From: Microbacterium sp. BR1
GTDB taxonomy: Bacteria > Actinomycetota > Actinomycetes > Actinomycetales > Microbacteriaceae
Length of the DNA stretch: 64,000 bases
Reading direction: 5' to 3'
NCBI RefSeq assembly: GCF_002812725.1
Contig: NZ_NMUN01000004.1
Span: forward strand, 930,001-994,000
Shown here in pieces: positions 28,509 to 37,600 of this stretch. Position 1 is the first letter of the stretch. Each line of letters begins with the position of its first letter. Below the pieces are notes generated by a model. That model saw only the letters and a program-made list of their open reading frames with translations, did no database searches and was not told the DNA's origin. The position numbers were made by a program, and so were the translations under genes.

Positions 28509-29054
28509 TCAGGCGGTGCGAGCCGAACGGCGAGCGGCGAGCTCGTCGATCGTGTCGACGGTCTGCGGGTCGAACTCGACGAGCGTGGACTCGACCTCGC
28601 GCAGGACCTTGCCGACAGCGATGCCGAAGACGCCCTGGCCGCGGCTGACCAGGTCGATGACCTCGTCGTTGGACGTGCAGAGATAGACGGATGCCCCGTC
28701 GCTCATGAGCGTGGTGCCCGCGAGGTCGCGGATACCCGCGGCCCGCAGCTGCTCGACCGCGGTGCGGATCTGCTGCAGCGAGATTCCGGTGTCGAGAAGA
28801 CGCTTCACGAGCTTCAGCACGAGGATGTCGCGAAAGCCGTACATCCGCTGCGATCCCGAGCCGCTCGCGCCGCGAACGGTCGGCTCGACCAATTCGGTGC
28901 GGGCCCAATAGTCGAGCTGACGGTACGTGATCCCGGCGGCGCGCGCCGCGACGGCACCGCGGTAGCCGACCTCATCGTCCATGGCCGGAAGGCCGTCCGT
29001 GAACAGCAGGTCCGAGTCGAAACGTGTCTCGTCAGCGAGTTCGCCAGCGTTCAT
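28509..29054 (-). CDS. MerR family transcriptional regulator (Rv1830-like)
   Basis: A 181-residue regulator. The MerR helix-turn-helix reads GYRGAVAARAAGITYRQLDYWARTELVEP, followed by the wing (GSGSQRMYGFRDILVLKLVKRLLDTGISLQQIR). The C-terminal half is a small domain with no cysteines for metal sensing. Together with ftsR and garA it repeats the actinobacterial order Rv1827-Rv1828-Rv1830, though the BFN-domain gene between the MerR genes is missing. ATG 29054 follows GGCGAGGAGGACGCG; upstream in-frame starts lack a site. Confidence 0.87.
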   Translation of the reverse strand: MNAGELADETRFDSDLLFTDGLPAMDDEVGYRGAVAARAAGITYRQLDYWARTELVEPTVRGASGSGSQRMYGFRDILVLKLVKRLLDTGISLQQIRTAVEQLRAAGIRDLAGTTLMSDGASVYLCTSNDEVIDLVSRGQGVFGIAVGKVLREVESTLVEFDPQTVDTIDELAARRSARTA

Positions 29055-29181
29055 CGCGTCCTCCTCGCCTGGTTCCGAGACGCACGTGCGCGGCTCATCC
29101 CCCACGCTAGGACACCCGCCGTCGACGAGCAACGACATCCGCCGCGACACGCCGGGCGGCTCGGCGCAGGTCTCGGAACGG

Positions 29182-29874
29182 TCACGGAAGCAACCGGGTG
29201 AGCGCCGAGCGGACGAAGATCGCGCGTACCTCGTCGAGGCGTCGCGCCAGCTCGGGACCCACTTCGTTCGCCCTCGCCCGCGACGGCGCGTCGGCGCGAT
29301 GCGTGAGCGGAGCCAGCGCCTGCTCGATCAGCGAGACGTCGCGCTCGGCACTCTGACGGATCGTCCGCAGGTGGCGCGGCTCGATTCCGTGGCTGTCGAG
29401 CGAGACGATCGCACGCAACAGCGAAACGCTCTGATCGCCGAACGACTCGGCGGCGGGCAGGATGCCGGACGACACGGCCTCGTTGAACAGCTGCGGGGTC
29501 GCACCGGCCGCACGGAGCAGCTCGTCGCGGCGATACCGGCGTCCCTGCGGGTGAATCGTGGGCGGCGGCTGCTGCCCCGGATGGCTGGGGTTGCGTCCCG
29601 CATCGAGATCGCTCAGATACTCGCGGATCACGTTGAGGGGCAGGTAGTGATCGCGCTGCAGCTGGAGGGCCAAGCGCAGCCGGTCGACGTCCGCGGGAGA
29701 GAACTTGCGGTAGCCCGACTCGGTGCGGGTCGGTGTGACGATGCCCTGCACCTCGAGGAAGCGTAACTTCGAGGTCGTCAGAGTCGGGAACTCCGGCGTC
29801 AGACGAGCGAGCACCTGCCCAATGCTGAGCAGACCCGCGCCCGGCGCGGAGCTTCGAGTAAGAGCCGCGGGCAT
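29182..29874 (-). CDS. ftsR: MerR-type regulator FtsR
   Basis: A 230-residue regulator with an N-terminal MerR helix-turn-helix (LSIGQVLARLTPEFPTLTTS, then SGYRKFSPADVDRL). The C-terminal part is the Rv1828/FtsR domain (RYRRDELLRAAGATPQLFNE). In corynebacteria FtsR activates ftsZ. Its ATG shares one base with the TGA of garA (TGATG), so it is coupled to garA. An in-frame ATG five codons upstream would overlap garA further and is less likely. Confidence 0.87.
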   Translation of the reverse strand: MPAALTRSSAPGAGLLSIGQVLARLTPEFPTLTTSKLRFLEVQGIVTPTRTESGYRKFSPADVDRLRLALQLQRDHYLPLNVIREYLSDLDAGRNPSHPGQQPPPTIHPQGRRYRRDELLRAAGATPQLFNEAVSSGILPAAESFGDQSVSLLRAIVSLDSHGIEPRHLRTIRQSAERDVSLIEQALAPLTHRADAPSRARANEVGPELARRLDEVRAIFVRSALTRLLP

Positions 29875-30365
29875 CAGCCGTCCGCCCACAACGGCAGATC
29901 GACCGGGGAGATGAAGAAGGTCAGACGGAACTTTCCGATCCGCACCTCGGCGCCGTTCACGAGCAGAGCGCGATCCACGCGCTCACCGTCGACATAGCTG
30001 CCGTTGAGCGAGCGCTGGTCGACGATCTCGAAACCCTCGGGGCGACGCGTGATCTCGGCATGACGACGCGACACGGTCACGTCGTCGAAGAAGATATCGG
30101 CCTCGGGGTGTCGGCCGATCGTGGCGACCTCGGCATCGAGCAGATAGCGCGCTCCCGCGGTCGGGCCGGAACGGACGAGCAGGAGAGCCGCTCGCGCCGG
30201 GAGGGCCGAGATGGCGTCGAGTTCGGCCTGTGAGAGCTCGGACCCGAACGGAACGAAAGAGAGGTCGGAATCGTGTCCGAACGTCTGCGTCGTATCGGGC
30301 GTGGAATGCGCCGGCTCGGCCTCGCGGCGCATGGCCTGGGGCGTCTGGTCCTGCTGTTCTGACAC
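29874..30365 (-). CDS. garA: FHA-domain regulator GarA/OdhI
   Basis: A 163-residue cytoplasmic regulator that, when unphosphorylated, binds and inhibits 2-oxoglutarate dehydrogenase in related actinobacteria. The FHA domain covers about residues 75-145 with IGRHPEADIFFDDVTVSRRH and SLNGSYVDG. The N-terminal phosphosite region reads DTTQT (residues 24-28) instead of the usual ETTS, so Thr25 and Thr26 are the likely kinase targets. GTG 30365 follows GAGGAGGA. It leads ftsR. The window also holds lpd, a subunit gene of the target complex. Confidence 0.9.
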   Translation of the reverse strand: MSEQQDQTPQAMRREAEPAHSTPDTTQTFGHDSDLSFVPFGSELSQAELDAISALPARAALLLVRSGPTAGARYLLDAEVATIGRHPEADIFFDDVTVSRRHAEITRRPEGFEIVDQRSLNGSYVDGERVDRALLVNGAEVRIGKFRLTFFISPVDLPLWADG

Positions 30366-30462
30366 GCTGTCCTCCTCGCGCTCCAGACTAGCCGATCGGA
30401 TCCGTGCGCGACGGGCCGGAGTGCGGTGTTCACCGCCCGATGGGTGCTCAGGGACCCTCGAT

Positions 30463-30468
30463 TAGGCT
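30463..30468 (+). promoter_or_regulatory. -10 element of copC (leaderless)
   Basis: TAGGCT ends 6 nt before GTG 30475. Confidence 0.55.
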
Positions 30469-30474
30469 CGGGGG

Positions 30475-31067
30475 GTGATGTCTCAGCCGCAACGCCGCCC
30501 GTCCGCCGTTCGACGCTCCGGGCTCGCGGCGTTGATGGTCGCCCTCTGCGCATTCTTCGTCGCCGCACCGTCCGCGGCCTGCGCGCACGATGAACTGATC
30601 GGCAGCACCCCCCCTCGAACGGCGAGATCGTCGAGGTCGGCCCGACCGAGATCGATCTGCGCTACAGCGCGAATCCGCTCGAGGGCGCCGGCGCGACCGA
30701 GGTTCTCGTGATCTCCCCCTCGGGGGCGGAGGTGCAGCAGGGTGATCCCGTTCTCGACCGCAACGGCGTCATCCAGGAACTGTCCGGCACGGACGAACGT
30801 GGCACCTACACGGTGGTGTGGCGGATCGTCTCGAGCGATGGTCACCCGATCTCGGGCGAGCTCACCTTCTCGGTCGGCGAGCCATCCGAACCCGCCGGTC
30901 TTCCGACCGCGGGCGGCGCCGGCGGCGAAACGGACCCGGACACGGATGCCGTGGGTGTCGACCTCACCGCCATCTGGATCATCGTCGGCATCGTCGCGAT
31001 CGGCCTCGGGGGCGCTCTCGTCGCCGTTCTGATGGTTCGCGCACGACGCCGCAACGACGGAGTTTGA
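30475..31067 (+). pseudogene. copC: CopC-domain copper resistance protein, frameshifted at a seven-C run
   Basis: The first frame encodes a signal peptide (ALMVALCAFFVAAPSAACA) and the start of mature CopC (HDELIGSTPP), then turns into low-complexity sequence and stops near 30709. The next frame carries the rest of the domain: NGEIVEVGPTEIDLRY, ISPSGAEVQQGDPVL, TYTVVWRIVSSDGHPISG, then a linker and a C-terminal membrane anchor. The switch falls at seven C bases, 30608-30614; eight would restore a 197-residue protein with the N-terminal copper His. It is either a real break, a slippage switch or a sequencing indel. Confidence 0.85.
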
Positions 31068-31117
31068 ACGGCAACGGAACGGGTCGCGACCCCGGCACTG
31101 GAGCACCGCGCGGGGTC

Positions 31118-31123
31118 TAGGCT
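31118..31123 (+). promoter_or_regulatory. -10 element of lpd (leaderless)
   Basis: TAGGCT ends 7 nt before ATG 31131. Confidence 0.55.
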
Positions 31124-31130
31124 TGAAGCT

Positions 31131-32531
31131 ATGCCTCACTACGACGTCGTCATTCTCGGCGCCGGCCCCGGCGGATACGTCGCGGCCGTGCGAAGCGCTC
31201 AGCTCGGTCTTTCGGTGGCCATCATCGAAGAGAAGTACTGGGGCGGTGTCTGCCTCAACGTCGGCTGCATCCCCTCGAAGGCTCTTCTGCGCAACGCCGA
31301 CCTCGCGCACGTGTTCACCCACCAGGCCGAGCAGTTCGGCATCTCGGGAGACGTGCACTTCGACTTCGGCACCGCGTGGGATCGCAGCCGCAAGGTGTCC
31401 GAGACGCACGTCAAGGGCATCCACTTCTTGATGAAGAAGAACAAGGTCACCGAGTACGAGGGCCGCGGATCGTTCGTCGATGCGAACACGATCGACGTCG
31501 CGAAGGCCGATGGGTCGAGCGAGCGACTGACATTCGACAACGCGATCATCTCGACCGGCTCGCGCGTGCGCCTGCTCCCGGGCGTGCAGCTCAGCGAGAA
31601 CGTCGTGACGTACGAAGAGCAGATCATGACGCGCGAGCTGCCGAAGTCGATCGTCATCGTCGGTGCCGGCGCGATCGGCATGGAGTTCGGCTTCATCATG
31701 ACCAACTTCGGGGTCAAGGTCACGATCATCGAGTTCCTCGACCGCGCCCTTCCCAACGAGGACGCGGACGTCTCGAAGGAGATCGCCCGCCAGTACAAGA
31801 AGTACGGCGTCGACATCCTCACCTCGACCAAGGTCGACTCGGTCACCGACCACGGCGACAAGGTCACGGTCACGTACACGCCGAACAGCGGCGGTGAGAC
31901 GCAGTCGATCGACACCGACAAGGTCCTCATGTCGATCGGGTTCGCGGCGAACGTCGAGGGCTACGGCCTGGAGAACACGGGCGTGAAGCTGACCGATCGC
32001 GGCGCTATCGAGATCGACGACTTCATGCACACGAACGTGCCCCACATCTATGCGATCGGCGACGTCACGGCCAAGCTGCAGCTCGCGCACGTCGCCGAGG
32101 CACAGGGTGTCGTCGCAGCGGAGACGATCGGCAAGGCCGAGACCATGGCGCTCGGCGACTATCGCATGATGCCTCGTGCGACGTTCTGCTCGCCCCAGGT
32201 GGCCTCGTTCGGGCTGACGGAGCAGCAGGCGCGCGACGCGGGCTACGACGTCAAGGTCGCGAAGTTCCCCTTCTCGGCGAACGGCAAGGCGAACGGCCTC
32301 GGCGAGCCCATCGGGTTCGTCAAGCTCATCGCCGACGGCGAGCACCTCGAGCTGCTCGGTGGCCACCTGATCGGCCCCGACGTGTCGGAGCTGCTGCCCG
32401 AGCTCACACTGGCCCAGAAGTGGGACCTGACCGCGCTCGAGGCCGCGCGCAACGTGCACACCCACCCGACGCTGTCCGAGGCCGTGCAAGAGGCGTTCCA
32501 CGGCCTCGCCGGTCACATGATCAACATGTGA
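31131..32531 (+). CDS. lpd: Dihydrolipoyl dehydrogenase (E3)
   Basis: The E3 flavoenzyme of 2-oxo acid dehydrogenase complexes; it reoxidises lipoamide with NAD. The 466 residues show the FAD loop [14 protein letters not shown], the redox disulfide [16 protein letters not shown] (Cys about 41 and 46), the NAD loop [21 protein letters not shown], and the C-terminal His-Glu pair [12 protein letters not shown]. All catalytic residues are present. ATG 31131 has no ribosome site. A strong hairpin follows the stop. Confidence 0.95.
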   Translation: MPHYDVVILGAGPGGYVAAVRSAQLGLSVAIIEEKYWGGVCLNVGCIPSKALLRNADLAHVFTHQAEQFGISGDVHFDFGTAWDRSRKVSETHVKGIHFLMKKNKVTEYEGRGSFVDANTIDVAKADGSSERLTFDNAIISTGSRVRLLPGVQLSENVVTYEEQIMTRELPKSIVIVGAGAIGMEFGFIMTNFGVKVTIIEFLDRALPNEDADVSKEIARQYKKYGVDILTSTKVDSVTDHGDKVTVTYTPNSGGETQSIDTDKVLMSIGFAANVEGYGLENTGVKLTDRGAIEIDDFMHTNVPHIYAIGDVTAKLQLAHVAEAQGVVAAETIGKAETMALGDYRMMPRATFCSPQVASFGLTEQQARDAGYDVKVAKFPFSANGKANGLGEPIGFVKLIADGEHLELLGGHLIGPDVSELLPELTLAQKWDLTALEAARNVHTHPTLSEAVQEAFHGLAGHMINM

Positions 32532-32547
32532 CGAACTTCTTCACGAA

Positions 32548-32589
32548 GAACCGACGCCCGGCCTCGCATCGAGAGCCGGGCGTCGGTTC
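32548..32589. terminator. Bidirectional terminator hairpin between lpd and the CYTH gene
   Basis: A perfect 15-bp stem, GAACCGACGCCCGGC and its inverse, with a 12-nt loop lies between convergent stops at 32531 and 32603. The bases after it are pyrimidine-rich on the plus strand but not a T run. Confidence 0.75.
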
Positions 32590-32602
32590 TCTCGTTCGCG
32601 GG

Positions 32603-33237
32603 TCAGCGCCCGAGGGCGCGTTCGAGTTTCGATCCGGATGCCGCGGGCACTCCCCCGACGGCGGCCACGACGGCGTCCACCGCCCCGAAGAACTCGGCCC
32701 GACCACGATCGTCGGCGGGCGCCGCGGGGCCGAGCTCGACCTCCCACTCGCGCCAGCGCGCAACGTTGCCCGTCTGCAGGTCGGTCGCCTCGACGTGATC
32801 GTCGACGTACTCGGCGACGACAGCGCCCGAGGCATCGTGCAGCAGGATCGCGTGACGCTCGTTGCGCACACGCGCGATCGGGCGCAGTTCGGTGTCGCCG
32901 CACCAGTCCGCGACGGCCGCGCAGACCTCGTCCGGCACCGCCATCGCGAGCGGATCGGAGGACAGGGAATCGTCGAGGGGCCAGCCCCACTCGTGCCGCC
33001 CCTCCGGAGCGCTGGACTTGACGTGCCATCCCTCATCGGGACCGCCCGTCCGTCGCCTCAACGCGACGGCTCGACGCGCCAGAGCGAAATCGGCCGTGTC
33101 GAAGTAGATCGCGTCGAGGGAGCGCAGCTCGGTCGGAGCGACCCGGGCCACACCGGGAAGCGCGGCCAGATCCGGGATGCGGGTGACCTCGCTCACGTCG
33201 TACTTGCGCTCGACCTCGATCGAGCGCTTCGGCTCAT
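32603..33237 (-). pseudogene. CYTH-domain (triphosphate tunnel) protein with no in-frame start
   Basis: The body encodes a CYTH protein of about 205 residues: the signature IEVERKY, then AIYFDTADFALARRAVALRRRTGG, GWHVKSSAPEGRHEW and WREWEVELG, the charged strands that line the tunnel of thiamine-triphosphatase/CyaB-like enzymes. No ATG, GTG or TTG occurs in this frame for over 40 codons upstream. ATG 33237, which overlaps the upstream stop as ATGA, is one base out of frame and stops after 14 codons. A single-base loss in the first codons would explain this; sequence error is possible. The substrate is unknown. Confidence 0.75.
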
Positions 33238-33449
33238 TCGTCGCTCGGCCGAATCTCTTGCGTCTCTTCGACGTAGACGAACGTGGCCTGTGTGGGGCCG
33301 TCCGCTTCGCCGGTCTGCTCGAGCTCGCCCTGGCGGCGGTAGACGATCTGACCCTCGCTGTACGGCAGGACGAGCGAGTCGTCGTCGGCATCCTCGAGGG
33401 GTACCACCTGGCCGTCGAGCGGCCCTCCGGAAAGTCGTGCAATAGACAT
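33234..33449 (-). CDS. Small conserved protein of unknown function (71 residues)
   Basis: An acidic 71-residue protein starting MSIARLSGGPLDGQ, with FVYVEETQEIRPSDE at its end. ATG 33449 is supported by an excellent ribosome site AAGGAGGAAT. No known domain is recognised; the short GGPLDGQ start occurs in small actinobacterial and phage-derived proteins. The stop overlaps the expected ATG of the CYTH gene, so the two were once, or still are, translated together. Confidence 0.72.
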   Translation of the reverse strand: MSIARLSGGPLDGQVVPLEDADDDSLVLPYSEGQIVYRRQGELEQTGEADGPTQATFVYVEETQEIRPSDE

Positions 33450-33529
33450 GATTCCTCCTTCTTCGACCCTACCCCGCGGGCGCGACCGGCCCCCGCCACC
33501 CACGATGGGAAGCCGTCAGACGACACCCC

Positions 33530-33535
33530 TAAGAT
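33530..33535 (+). promoter_or_regulatory. -10 element of glgP (leaderless)
   Basis: TAAGAT ends 7 nt before ATG 33543. Confidence 0.55.
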
Positions 33536-33542
33536 CAGTCGC

Positions 33543-36062
33543 ATGAAGGCTATTCGAACGTTCACGGTCCGCCCCGTCCTCGCCGAAAGCATCGCGGCAC
33601 TCGACACCCTCGCCGCGAACTGGCGCTGGTCGTGGAGTCGCGCCACGCACGCCCTGTTCGAGTCCATGGATCCCGCCGTGTGGGCGAAGGTCGGAGAGAA
33701 CCCCGCACGGATGCTCGGTGCGCTGGGCCAGGAGCGGCTCGACGCCCTTGCCCGCGACGACGCATTCGTCGGTCGGGTCACCGAGGAAGCCGATCGGCTC
33801 GAGGCCTACCTGACGCAACCGCGGTGGTTCCAGCGCGTGCAGGGCCCGAAACCCGAGCACATCGCCTACTTCTCCCCCGAGTTCGGGGTGGACGGCTCGC
33901 TCCCCCAGTACTCCGGCGGCCTCGGCATCCTCGCCGGCGATCACCTGAAGAGCTGCTCGGACCTGGGCGTGCCGCTGACGGGCATCGGCCTGTTCTACCG
34001 CGCGGGATATTTCCGCCAGTCGATCGGCGACGACGGCTGGCAGCGCGAGAGCTACCCGCTGCTCGACCCCCACGGCCTCGGTCTGACGCTGCTGCGCGAC
34101 GGCGACGGCACGCCGGTCGAGGTGTCCCTCGACATCACGGCCGGTCGCGTGCTGCACGCGCGCATCTGGGTGGCCGACATCGGTCGCGTGCCCCTGCTGC
34201 TGCTCGACTCCGAGACGCCCTCCAACACGGAAGAGATGCGCCGGGTCACAGACCGCCTGTACGGCGGCGGCGGCGAGCATCGGCTCTTGCAAGAGGCACT
34301 GCTCGGTATCGGCGGTGTGCGCGCCCTGCGCGCCTGGTGCCGCGTGACGGGCCGACCGGAGGCGGACGTCTACCACACGAACGAGGGCCACGCGGGGCTG
34401 CAGGGCATCGAGCGGATGTCGGAGCTCATCACCCACGATGGCCTGACCTTCGACGAGGCACTCGCACAGGTGCGCGCCTCGACGGTGTTCACGACGCACA
34501 CCCCGGTCCCGGCCGGCATCGACCGCTTTCCCAAGGACCTGATCGCCGACTACCTCACGGCCGGTGTCGTCAGCGGCATCGACCCGCAACGTGCTCTCGC
34601 GCTCGGGCTCGAGAGCTGGCAGGGCGGCGATCCGAGCGTGTTCAACATGGCCGTGCTCGGCCTGCACCTCGGGCAGCACGCGAACGGTGTCTCACTGTTG
34701 CACGGCGAGGTGAGCCGCGGGATGTTCGGGCAGTTGTGGCCGGGCGTCGACACCGACGAGGTTCCCATCACGTCGATCACGAACGGCGTGCACCCGCCCA
34801 CCTGGCTGCACCCCGCGCTGAAGGGCCTGAGCGAGCGCGCCTTCGGTGATGCGCACGTCGAGACCCACGATTGGACGGACGTCGCGCGCGTCCCGGATCG
34901 CGAGCTCTGGGACACACGTTCGACGATGAAGGGCGAACTGGTCGACGAGGCGCGCAGCCGCACCGGCCTCGCGGGCGTCCTCGATCCCGAGGCACTCACG
35001 ATCGGGTTCGCGCGACGCGTGCCGACGTACAAACGCCTCACGCTCATGCTGCGGGACCCCGAACGGCTGACGCGGATCCTGACCGACCCCGAGCATCCCG
35101 TTCAGATCATCGTCGCGGGCAAGTCGCATCCCGCCGACGACTCCGGCAAGCAGATGATCCAGGAGCTCGTGCGATTCAGCCGTGATCCGAAGGTTCGGGG
35201 GCGGATCGTGTTCCTGCCCGACTACGACATCTCGCTCGCCAAGACCCTCTTCCCCGGCTGCGACGTCTGGCTCAACAACCCCATCCGTCCCCTCGAGGCA
35301 TCCGGCACCTCGGGCATGAAGGCGGCGCTCAACGGCGCGCTCAACCTGTCGATCCTCGACGGCTGGTGGGACGAGTGGTTCGACGGGCAGAACGGCTGGG
35401 CGATCCCCACGGCCGACACGGCGAGCTCGGATGACGAGCGTGACGACGCCGAGGCATCCGCACTCTATGACCTGATCGAGCACCAGCTCGTGCCGAAGTT
35501 CTTCGACCGTACGGACGGGGTCCCCACGGAGTGGCTCGGAATGGTCCGCCACACGATGAGGGTGCTGGGGCAGAAGGCGACGAGCGACCGGATGGTGCGC
35601 GAATACGTCGCCCGTCTGTACACGCCCGCGTCGGAGCACGCGACCGAGCTGCGCGCCGACGATTTCGCCCTTGCGCGCGAGCTCGCGGATTATACGGAGC
35701 GCGTGCGTGCGGCCTGGCCGTCGGTGCACATCGCGAGCGTGGACGGGTCGGGCATCGCGCAGCAGGCAGCCGCCGGCGACGTGCTCGAGGTGCGCGCCGC
35801 CGTCGCGCTCGACGGGCTCTCTGCCCACGATGTCGCCGTGCAACTCGTGTGCGGGACGACGGATGCCGAGGACGCCATCACGGGAGAGCGTTCGATCGTG
35901 CCGCTGGCGGTCTCGGGCGATCCGGTCGACGGGCTGACGACGTTCACGGGCACCGTGCCGCTCGCCGTGACGGGTCCGTTCGGTTACACGGTGCGCGTCG
36001 TGCCGACGCATCCGCAGCTCGTCTCGGATGTCGAACTCGGCCTCGTCACGTATGCCTCGTAG
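33543..36062 (+). CDS. glgP: Alpha-glucan (glycogen) phosphorylase, DUF3417 type
   Basis: Releases glucose-1-phosphate from glycogen or maltodextrins. The 839-residue enzyme has the N-terminal DUF3417 region (NWRWSWSRATHALFESMD), the core IAYFSPEFGVDGSLPQYSGG, TTHTPVPAGIDRF, and IVAGKSHPADDSGKQ, with LNNPIRPLEASGTSGMKA as the pyridoxal-phosphate region near residue 580. The length and the extra C-terminal beta domain match the actinobacterial/thermophile subfamily rather than the E. coli type. ATG 33543 lies 10 nt past a TAAGAT hexamer. The amidotransferase gene follows after 3 nt. Confidence 0.93.
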   Translation: MKAIRTFTVRPVLAESIAALDTLAANWRWSWSRATHALFESMDPAVWAKVGENPARMLGALGQERLDALARDDAFVGRVTEEADRLEAYLTQPRWFQRVQGPKPEHIAYFSPEFGVDGSLPQYSGGLGILAGDHLKSCSDLGVPLTGIGLFYRAGYFRQSIGDDGWQRESYPLLDPHGLGLTLLRDGDGTPVEVSLDITAGRVLHARIWVADIGRVPLLLLDSETPSNTEEMRRVTDRLYGGGGEHRLLQEALLGIGGVRALRAWCRVTGRPEADVYHTNEGHAGLQGIERMSELITHDGLTFDEALAQVRASTVFTTHTPVPAGIDRFPKDLIADYLTAGVVSGIDPQRALALGLESWQGGDPSVFNMAVLGLHLGQHANGVSLLHGEVSRGMFGQLWPGVDTDEVPITSITNGVHPPTWLHPALKGLSERAFGDAHVETHDWTDVARVPDRELWDTRSTMKGELVDEARSRTGLAGVLDPEALTIGFARRVPTYKRLTLMLRDPERLTRILTDPEHPVQIIVAGKSHPADDSGKQMIQELVRFSRDPKVRGRIVFLPDYDISLAKTLFPGCDVWLNNPIRPLEASGTSGMKAALNGALNLSILDGWWDEWFDGQNGWAIPTADTASSDDERDDAEASALYDLIEHQLVPKFFDRTDGVPTEWLGMVRHTMRVLGQKATSDRMVREYVARLYTPASEHATELRADDFALARELADYTERVRAAWPSVHIASVDGSGIAQQAAAGDVLEVRAAVALDGLSAHDVAVQLVCGTTDAEDAITGERSIVPLAVSGDPVDGLTTFTGTVPLAVTGPFGYTVRVVPTHPQLVSDVELGLVTYAS

Positions 36063-36065
36063 CCG

Positions 36066-36800
36066 GTGAGACCGTTCGTACTGCTCGCCACGCGGGCCGA
36101 GGACGTGCCCGCGGACGAGGAGTACGCCGCGATCCTGCACGCCACGGGACTCGATGAGCGTGACCTGATCCGGGTGCGTCTCGAGGCCGGTCCGATGCCG
36201 GAACTCGACCTCGACGCCCTGTCGGGCATCATCGTCGGCGGTGGCCCGTTCAACGCCTCCGACGCGACGGAGGCCAAATCGCCCGTGCAGCGGCGGGTCG
36301 AAGAGGAGTTCGACGCCCTGCTCGACCGGGTCGTGCCGGCCGACTTCCCGTTCTTCGGGGCGTGCTACGGCATCGGAACGCTGGGCGTGCACGAGGGCGC
36401 CGCGATCGACCGCACGTTCGGCGAGCCGATCAGCGTCGTTCCGGTCACGCTGACCGCGGAGGGCGCGCGCGATCCGCTGTTCGCCGGGCTCCCGACCGAG
36501 TTCGGCGCGTTCGTCGGTCACAAAGAGGCGGTCTCGCGCCTGCCCGCGCACGCGGTGCACCTGGCATCCTCACCGGGGTGTCCCGTGCAGGCGTTCCGCG
36601 TCGGACGGAACGTCTACGCGACGCAGTTCCATCCCGAACTCGACGTCGACGGCATCACGACGCGCATCCACGCCTATGCGGGGCACGGCTACTTCGCCCC
36701 ACACGAACTCGAGACGACGCTCGCCGCCGTGCGCCGGGCGCCGGTATCGCATCCGTCACGGATGCTGCGGACGTTCGTCGAGCTCCACGCGCGCGGCTGA
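36066..36800 (+). CDS. Class I glutamine amidotransferase-like protein
   Basis: A 244-residue protein of the GATase1 fold. The nucleophile elbow is FFGACYGIGTLG with Cys near residue 101, and the His-Glu pair is in QFHPELDVDG. GGGPFNASD lies before it. It resembles the free-standing GuaA-like amidotransferases that deamidate glutamine or cut gamma-glutamyl compounds; no synthetase partner is adjacent. GTG 36066 starts 3 nt after the glgP stop, so the two are co-transcribed, but a shared pathway is not obvious. Confidence 0.85.
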   Translation: MRPFVLLATRAEDVPADEEYAAILHATGLDERDLIRVRLEAGPMPELDLDALSGIIVGGGPFNASDATEAKSPVQRRVEEEFDALLDRVVPADFPFFGACYGIGTLGVHEGAAIDRTFGEPISVVPVTLTAEGARDPLFAGLPTEFGAFVGHKEAVSRLPAHAVHLASSPGCPVQAFRVGRNVYATQFHPELDVDGITTRIHAYAGHGYFAPHELETTLAAVRRAPVSHPSRMLRTFVELHARG

Positions 36801-36820
36801 GTGACCCCAGGGGGCGCGAA

Positions 36821-36870
36821 CGGTCGCGACTCGCCGTGTCGCAGCACGGGCACGCGGCGAGTCGCGACCG
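36821..36870. repeat. Palindromic element C (GCGACTCGCCG family)
   Basis: 16-bp perfect arms CGGTCGCGACTCGCCG and CGGCGAGTCGCGACCG with an 18-nt loop sit between the convergent amidotransferase and nnrE stops. It shares its core with element D at 45460 and may terminate both genes. Confidence 0.85.
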
Positions 36871-36880
36871 CTCGCCGCGG

Positions 36881-37600
36881 TCAGGCCACGAGACGGACGG
36901 GCACGGATGTCTCGAGCTCCGGTCGCACCCGCGCCAGGGCGGGCCCGAGGCCCAGGTCGACGAGGCGGATCTCGCCGGCAACCTCCGGGCCGCGTCCCCG
37001 AACAAGACCCGCCTTCAACGCACCGAAGGTCACGGTGATGTCGGCGGGCAACACGGCGTCGTCGGCCGAACCGTCGTCGGGGTGCAGGCCGCTCGGAAGG
37101 TCGACCGCGACGACACGAGGCCGGTCCGGCGCATCCGTCGACACAGCGGGGATGATCGCCTCGACGACCGCCCGCGCGATCCCGCGGAGCGCGGGCGATG
37201 GGGACGTGCCGATGCCGAGGATCCCGTCGACGATCACGCTGAAGCCGGATGCTCCGGCCCGCACCTCGTCGAGACCGACACACCGTGCACCCGCGCGGCG
37301 AGCGGCACCGAGACCCTCGCTGTGCGCCCGATCGGACGTCAGCAGCAGACGCACGGGTATGCCCGAGCTCGCGAGCGAGGCCGCGGCGAACAGCGCATCC
37401 CCACCGTTGTTACCCGACCCGACGAGCACGAGTACGGGTCCCGCGGGATTGCCGGATGCCTCGAGCATCTCGCGCACGCACGCATCGGTCGCCGACGCGG
37501 CGCGCGCCATGAGGGGTTCGCCCGCCGCGATCAGGGGCTGCTCTGCGGCGCGGACCGCCGCGGCGGAGTATGCGGGGGTGGTGACTCCGGTGTCACTCAT
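36881..37600 (-). CDS. nnrE: NAD(P)H-hydrate epimerase
   Basis: Interconverts the R and S forms of damaged, hydrated NAD(P)H. The 239 residues hold only the YjeF N-terminal fold: LVLVGSGNNGGDALFAAASL for phosphate binding, DGILGIGTS, VVAVDLPSGLHPDDG and TVTFGALKAG. The ADP-dependent dehydratase domain that is often fused is absent and would have to be encoded elsewhere. ATG 37600 overlaps the YihY stop as ATGA. Confidence 0.92.
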   Translation of the reverse strand: MSDTGVTTPAYSAAAVRAAEQPLIAAGEPLMARAASATDACVREMLEASGNPAGPVLVLVGSGNNGGDALFAAASLASSGIPVRLLLTSDRAHSEGLGAARRAGARCVGLDEVRAGASGFSVIVDGILGIGTSPSPALRGIARAVVEAIIPAVSTDAPDRPRVVAVDLPSGLHPDDGSADDAVLPADITVTFGALKAGLVRGRGPEVAGEIRLVDLGLGPALARVRPELETSVPVRLVA

